Below are positions 58,737 through 64,000 of a DNA stretch of 64,000 bases, one piece after another. The translations under genes and the position numbers were made by a program. Source of the stretch: Megalonaias nervosa (lineage: Eukaryota > Mollusca > Bivalvia > Unionida > Unionidae); assembly GCA_016617855.1 (NCBI GenBank), contig JAECUM010027169.1, forward strand, positions 23,209-87,208, in the 5' to 3' direction. The first letter of the stretch is position 1, and each line of letters opens with the position of its first letter. The notes beneath the pieces were generated by a model. That model was not told the origin of the DNA and did not search any database. It was given only the letters and a program-made list of their open reading frames with translations.

Positions 58737-59351
58737 AAGTTGAGGTGAAAACAGCCAACTATTAGATACACACATATAGGAATGTGATAACTGCATGCAA
58801 AGACTGCATAGCTGCCAAATCCATTGTACAAAAATACTGACTGTGTATGACAAAAATACTGATTGTCAGGAACAAATACTGACTTTAAAAATTTTAATGC
58901 ATATGTAAGTACTTACAACATATATAACCATTAGTAAAGCCAGATAATAACTTGGTTAATTATTTAATGTCAAAGATGTATGTGCTGCACTCTTGCACCT
59001 TCTAAGAAAGTCATCAGATACACGCTGTTTATAGGGGCCTTTTCCACACCTTGCCTTTTCAATCATTATTGATTCCAATGTACCATCTTTCACTGATGAA
59101 CTGAATTATGAGTGTTTTGTTTTCTTACTGAACTAAAACTCCTCTAACAATCAGCATTAGAGTGTGGTAAAGAAAGAAGTCCTAACATAAAATAACCTAG
59201 ACGACTGTTTTCATTCTAGTAATCCTTTACAATTTTACTGTCTGGAAAAAAGTGTGAGAAATAAACTGCTAGCATCACTAGCAACTGAAAGAGCTAGGTT
59301 CATTTCTAAAAGAAATTTAGTACAATGAACTTCTGATTGAATTACATCAAG

Positions 59352-59640
59352 GTTCTCTCAGGTATTTATAAACGTTTTAAGTTCTGGCTGTGCTGCTGCT
59401 GATGAAGCAGCAAGCTGATGGTTATTAGCTTTTTCATGCTGTTTTAAGTCTTGGGTGCCTCCATGCACAATAGTGAAATCACAATTACACAATTTGAAAA
59501 ACGTAAAGTTTTCTCCTTTACTAAATGGTTTCACAAATTTAAACATGACTGCAGAATTGTCCTTCCAGTTCTGTTTCTTTTCTTTGGGGAGAAAATTTTG
59601 AATCTTCTGCTTTCCTTTTCGACATCATGAAGACGAGACA
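59352..59640 (-). pseudogene. hAT-type BED-like zinc-finger fragment
   Basis: The - strand frame starts MSKRKAEDSKFSPQ (near 59625). After a one-base shift it continues FKFVKPFSKGENF, CNCDFTIVHGG and QHEKANNHQ, ending at 59358. The layout S-K-R-K, F-x-F-V, C-x-V/L-C-x-x-x-F-x-I-x-H-G-G, then H-x(4-5)-H is the N-terminal BED-like finger of a large group of hAT-derived transposase genes. The first zinc Cys reads Phe here (FFKLC). No transposase core follows. Dead fragment in an ATP6V0B intron. Confidence 0.6.
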
Positions 59641-60001
59641 CAGCAATACCAGTTTATACTTTGCGCAATCCAATATGTTGGTTAAAGACTGGCATGGTAG
59701 CCTCGATTTCGAATGAACCAATCACATTTTAGAACTCTATATCCCTATATACATGCAATACATTTACTCGAAGATTGGAAACAAGTGCCTGTCCTAATCA
59801 TAAAAATGCAAGGATATTTTCAATTTTCTTAAAGACAATAATGGATTTTTAACATGAAAGATGTTCAACCATATTCAGGCCCAAAATATGGGAGAAATAC
59901 AGGAAAAGTGGGACACTTGGCAGTTATGAGACTGGTCCACAAAAGCATGGATACAATATATCAATAAAAATGCCTGTAGACTCAATGAATAAAGCTAAAG
60001 A

Positions 60002-60030
60002 AATAATAATAATAATAATAATAATAATGA
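60002..60030. repeat. (AAT)n microsatellite
   Basis: About nine AAT units with a GAT interruption. Confidence 0.9.
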
Positions 60031-60337
60031 TAATAATAGCACTAATAATAAAGAAGGAAAACGTACCAAAGGCTCAAATATATCACGTTTCTGATATGTG
60101 CTGTAGCTGGAGACAATAAAATTCTATCAAAGTCTTTTCATACACTTGCACAAGTTTGATGAATCACCATGAAAATTACATGAAATTAAAAAGTAAATAA
60201 TACAGTGTACCATGAATAATATAACCTATTACATTTGCATGCCTCTTAAAATTCAATGAAAATAAAGGAAAGGACATGCAGCATTCCTTTAATATCTAAA
60301 CAAATATTCATGGAAACAACTATGAACATTAACTTAC

Positions 60338-60485
60338 CGCGACATTGTTTCCTATAACAATTGCCATAATTATTCCATATATGGCAACAGCTTCACAAAA
60401 GATGATGCTGATTAAATTCTTGGTCTTTATTCTGGGAGCTTTAACTCCAGCACCAAGAATGGTGGATCCAGTTGAGAAAATGCCC
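60338..60485 (-). CDS. ATP6V0B: V-ATPase c'' subunit, essential-glutamate exon
   Basis: 148 bases. The acceptor TTATCTTGCAG is at 60486 and the donor GTAAGTT just below 60338. Its first base completes a codon begun in the missing upstream exon; the expected codon is Trp (TG|G). Then it reads [37 protein letters not shown] and [10 protein letters not shown]. The Glu in F-C-E-A-V-A-I-Y-G is the proton-binding acidic residue of this proteolipid family. The match to animal ATP6V0B is very close. The exon encoding the N-terminal helices was not found between 60486 and 64000. Confidence 0.96.
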
Positions 60486-60726
60486 CTGCAAGATAAATCA
60501 AATTGGATGAAATGTTGAACATCACCTCTCATATCTTGAATCCATTCAGTTATCTTTTTTCATTCACTACCAAAAGTGTCACCAGAATTTCCTAAGGACT
60601 CAACAAAATTTTGCATTGAAAAATATTATGCAATATACCAGAAAAGGGCTGCACCTTTGGAATTTCCCATAATCAGTTTTGATTAAATCATATAGCCTGA
60701 TGTCATTCTTTATTTACTTCATTTAC

Positions 60727-60985
60727 CTTTATCTGGCCATTCATGCCCTCCTGGCATAAAGAATGCTTAAATCCACCTTTATCTGGCCATTCATGCCCTC
60801 CTGGCATAATGAATGCTTAAATCCACCTTTATCTAGCCATTCATGCCCTCCAGGCATAATGAATGCTTAAATCCACCTTTATCTAGCCATTCATGCCCTC
60901 CAGGAATAAACAATGCGTGACTCTACCTTTATCTGGCCATTCATGCCCTGCTGGCATAATGAATGCTTAAATCCACCTCTCTTCA
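60727..60985. repeat. 50-bp tandem repeat, five copies
   Basis: ATCTGGCCATTCATGCCCTC recurs at 60731, 60781, 60831, 60881 and 60931, exactly 50 bases apart, with few substitutions. It lies about 240 bases upstream of the ATP6V0B glutamate exon (in its intron). Confidence 0.95.
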
Positions 60986-61528
60986 TTTATTCACATTCTG
61001 TACTGCAATAAGTGGTCATTGACAACTGATGCATGTGCAAGAGTTCTATTACTGCTTGACTGCATATTTGGCTAAGAAACCAAATTATCAACCCATTTTG
61101 AAACTTCAAGCATAACAAATTTAATATGATGAATTAGCATTACATAATATGACCTTGTTATTCTGTTTCTACTCAACCCAGAAACTCATAAGTGGATCAC
61201 CCTTTGATTTCAATTCACAGAGTCAATGCAATGAAATTAATGAATGGCACTTTATTGGCACAAGTGTCTGTTTTCTTTATGAACTGATTACATGACACTA
61301 ATAGTCCTTAATTTTTCTTTTAAAAATTTATTAATCAGAGAATCAACTTCAATGAATGATATTGCATTGGAAGCAAAACAACTATGCTAATTAAGGAGCA
61401 GTCTCTATTTGCATTTAAATAACACAGTGTATGTTATCATCACTTTAGTATAATTAGCTGTCAAATGAAGTGATCTTTTCTCTTTATATAAAATGAGTTT
61501 ACAAAATTCTTTTGGCAAGGAAGGTCAA

Positions 61529-61852
61529 GACTGTTCTGGTGGCCTAAGTGGTTAGTCACAGGTTCAAAACCCCGGCCAAGTCATACCAAAGACTTATAAT
61601 AATGGTACTAGCAGATGCCTCACCTGGCACTCAGCATTAAGGGGTTAATGTTAGGACTGGTCAGTCCGGTGTTTGGATAATGTGACTGGGTGTGACATGA
61701 TGCAACATGTCTCCGACATGATGCCTTAATGCTAGACATCACTAATGCCTTAATGCTAGACATCACTATATACTGCCATACTGCGGATAATGAAGCAATA
61801 TGGCTGAAATGTTTTTAAAGCTACATTAAAAATCCAAATCACACACACACAC
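61529..61852 (+). mobile_element. tRNA-derived SINE, copy 3
   Basis: Same family as 40341 and 47970, here on the + strand. It starts GACTGTTCTGGTGGCCTAAG and ends with TTAAAAATCCAAATC followed by (CA)n. The tRNA-like head is shortened between boxes A and B, and a segment GCCTTAATGCTAGACATCAC is duplicated in tandem near 61725-61765. Probably inactive. Confidence 0.88.
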
Positions 61853-62087
61853 ATACAGAAGGCCAAACGAAAGATCAGAAAAGGGAAATTCACATAAAAG
61901 TAGAGGAATAACACTTAAGTTTGCCACTGAGCTGGAGGTAAACAGACATCAGGCATATTCTGTGGCAGCAAATATGTCCAATATGACACAACCAAGAGAC
62001 AAATAAATTTCAGCCACATTGGGTTGATAATTATCCATAACATGAATTAAGTGACTTGGAAAGAAAGATGTTATACAGCTATTGCAA

Positions 62088-62195
62088 ACAATATCCCAAA
62101 CTGGCATCGGTTGTAAATTCAACCATTGTCAATTGTATTTGTCTGTGGAACTAACAATATCCCAAACTGGCATGGGTTGGAAATTCAACATGTGA
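62088..62195. repeat. Two copies of a short direct repeat
   Basis: CAATATCCCAAACTGGCAT, then GGTTG and AAATTCAAC, appears near 62090 and again near 62157, about 66 bases apart. Confidence 0.75.
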
Positions 62196-64000
62196 ATTTG
62201 TTAACGGAACTGACATATTCTGGATGTAATCAAGCAAGTCTCATGAGTTTTGGCCCCCATAAAGTCTGTGCAGCATAGTATATGCATGACACTAGAAAGC
62301 ATGTTCAGAAAATCAATGAAATTAAAGCAGCTAACTGTCCACTTGGAGAGGTCATTTTAAAACTAAATTATAATCAAATGAAAAATAAAATAAAATGAGA
62401 GCTTTCTTTATCACAGTCTACAAGAATGAAAGGAATTTACTGAAATTGAGACTTTCGAGAACTTCTTTGCTCAAGACTTGATCAACTGACAGAACAGTTT
62501 TTCTACCTTAGTCTGTTCTTGTAATTAACACCACGTATACCATTCTTCTTCTGGAGCACCACCCAGTTTCTTATCTGAAAATGATTTTCCAGAACTTGGG
62601 ACATTTATTTCATGAAACAACTGTCAACAGTGAAACTGAATATTCTAGTTCCATTATTAAAATACTGATGCCATGATTTCACTGCAAGTAATAGTAAAAC
62701 TTCTCATCCTTGAGGAAATCTCAGTCCCAATTCAGGATTATTAAGCCCACTAAAAACACATGAAACAAAGCTTTTTATTCATCAAGTACTCATTTTGCTT
62801 GGTTGCCTTGCTATCTTTGATCACATTTGTCAACGAGTAGGGTAATTTAAGGTAGTTTAATTATATTACTTACATAATAATATTTATAACAGTGTTTTAA
62901 TGATCAATAGAACTGAGTTGACCCGACATATGACCATGGCCGTTAGCTCTTACAAATGTAGGATTAGCATGCCTTATAATAATTTCATTTCCCACCCCCT
63001 TGATTTAATACAAAAGACTTAATTAATGCTTTAATACAAAGTAGGTCTGCTTTTAACTGAGCTGAACAATAAAATACTTATGCAAATTGGAGATAAAAAC
63101 ACTGTCAGTACTTAAAATTAATTAGGTTCTCTCAAAAACAATTTCAGACATAGCTGTGATGGCAAATTGACATTTTTCACTTGTGAATACAATAGGGCTG
63201 CTTGCCTTTATGATAATTAAACAGAAATTGAATTACAAGATAGAACTGAAACATGAATTTCACTTAACAAAACTTATTTAATTGGTGTCTATTTATTAAA
63301 GTGTTACCACCAGTAGGCATTAATGACATTTTCATTGCCTGAAATTTCACAGGATATTTACAGTGTACAGAGAACACTGTTTGGAAAGAAAATTTTACAA
63401 AATATATAACTTCTAAATAAACTCATGGAATTGTCTATGCTGATTCAAAATTTTGGGGTAATAACCAATATTTTGGTTGATAAAAAGAGGTTTTATTTGC
63501 CAATTTTGATGGTAAATTTGTTCACATTCAACAAATATGTGCCAAAGTTTTGGCATTTTCTAGTTTTAAGAAAATGGGATCCAGGCCTTATAAGCAGGTT
63601 CACAGACGTCCAAGCATGAGTTATCTTGGATGTGGTGTACTTCTCATATGTAAACTTGGCATAATTGTTTTGCTTCAGTCCAATAATATCAGACCCAAAC
63701 CTGTATTGCTAATTTGGTAATCCAATAACCAACTTCCATGCCGTCAACATACAGGTTTGAGGGCTGATTTATCAGACTAACTGTGAGGTACTGCTCAGAC
63801 ATAATTATAATATGAAAAGTTCTGAATATTTCGCTATAACATTTTTGTTTGCCAAAAAATGCAATGCCTATCAATAGAAAAAAAAAAATAACATTCTATA
63901 AAATGAGATTTCACTGGTGACAAAACATGGGACTTGTTATTTTTTACCCAAATTGGGAGAAAGTAATAAAGTTTGTATCAGAGAAAACAAGCGGAGATCA
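62196..64000. other. No gene recognised to the window end
   Basis: AT-rich sequence, presumably the ATP6V0B 5' intron. I looked for an exon ending in TG before a GT donor and encoding the W-G-I-proximal membrane helix on the - strand and did not find one. Confidence 0.45.

Overview
This looks like nuclear DNA of an animal, most likely a mollusc. The coding DNA is in short exons with GT-AG introns. Simple repeats are very abundant, including at least seven long (AT)n tracts. The window also holds tRNA-derived SINEs, L1/Tx1-type LINEs, Ty3-type LTR elements, a DIRS-like fragment, Maverick/Polinton fragments and inverted-repeat MITEs. The mollusc assignment is inference from the mix of repeats; the species cannot be read from the sequence. 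No rRNA, convincing tRNA, CRISPR or bacterial-type operon was seen.

Two host genes can be supported. The first, on the + strand between 3814 and 14747, is a six-exon gene whose splice phases all agree (1,1,0,0,0). From the ATG at 3827 it would encode about 278 residues. The protein is serine/arginine-rich and apparently disordered, with eight R-[RK]-x-S sites, several inside a diverged repeat of the form RRPSxxSLGxxxF. I do not recognise it. The second, on the - strand between 51120 and 60485, is the 3' two thirds of ATP6V0B, the 21-kDa proteolipid (c'') of the vacuolar H+-ATPase, in four exons. Its N-terminal exon(s) were not found and probably lie beyond 64000.

Layout: 300-1475 is a 64-bp satellite; 1700-3345 holds a 47-bp repeat in two blocks around a hairpin; 3.8-14.8 kb is the RRPS gene, with repeat-rich introns; 15.5-16.2 kb is a MITE whose inverted partner lies at 28.0-28.8 kb; 18.4-21.0 kb holds Polinton-type integrase and virion-associated-protein remnants; 21.7-27.9 kb is a broken LINE (ORF1 then ORF2) separated by two LTRs embedded in (AT)n; 29.0-31.1 kb holds a Polinton-type DNA polymerase B N-terminal remnant plus two short ORFs; 31.1-31.8 kb is a DIRS-like reverse transcriptase remnant; 35.3-39.1 kb is a 3'-truncated LTR element; 39.2-41.0 kb is a LINE 3' end with a SINE inserted; 41.1-47.9 kb is a complete but mutated LTR retrotransposon with the order gag-PR-IN-RT-RH; 48-64 kb is the ATP6V0B locus, with minisatellites, two tandem MITEs, a hAT-type zinc-finger fragment and a SINE.

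The most notable observations are the multi-site phospho-motif gene, the Ty3-type element whose integrase lies before the reverse transcriptase (the Gmr1-type order), and a perfect 82-bp tandem array apparently made from a SINE tail.
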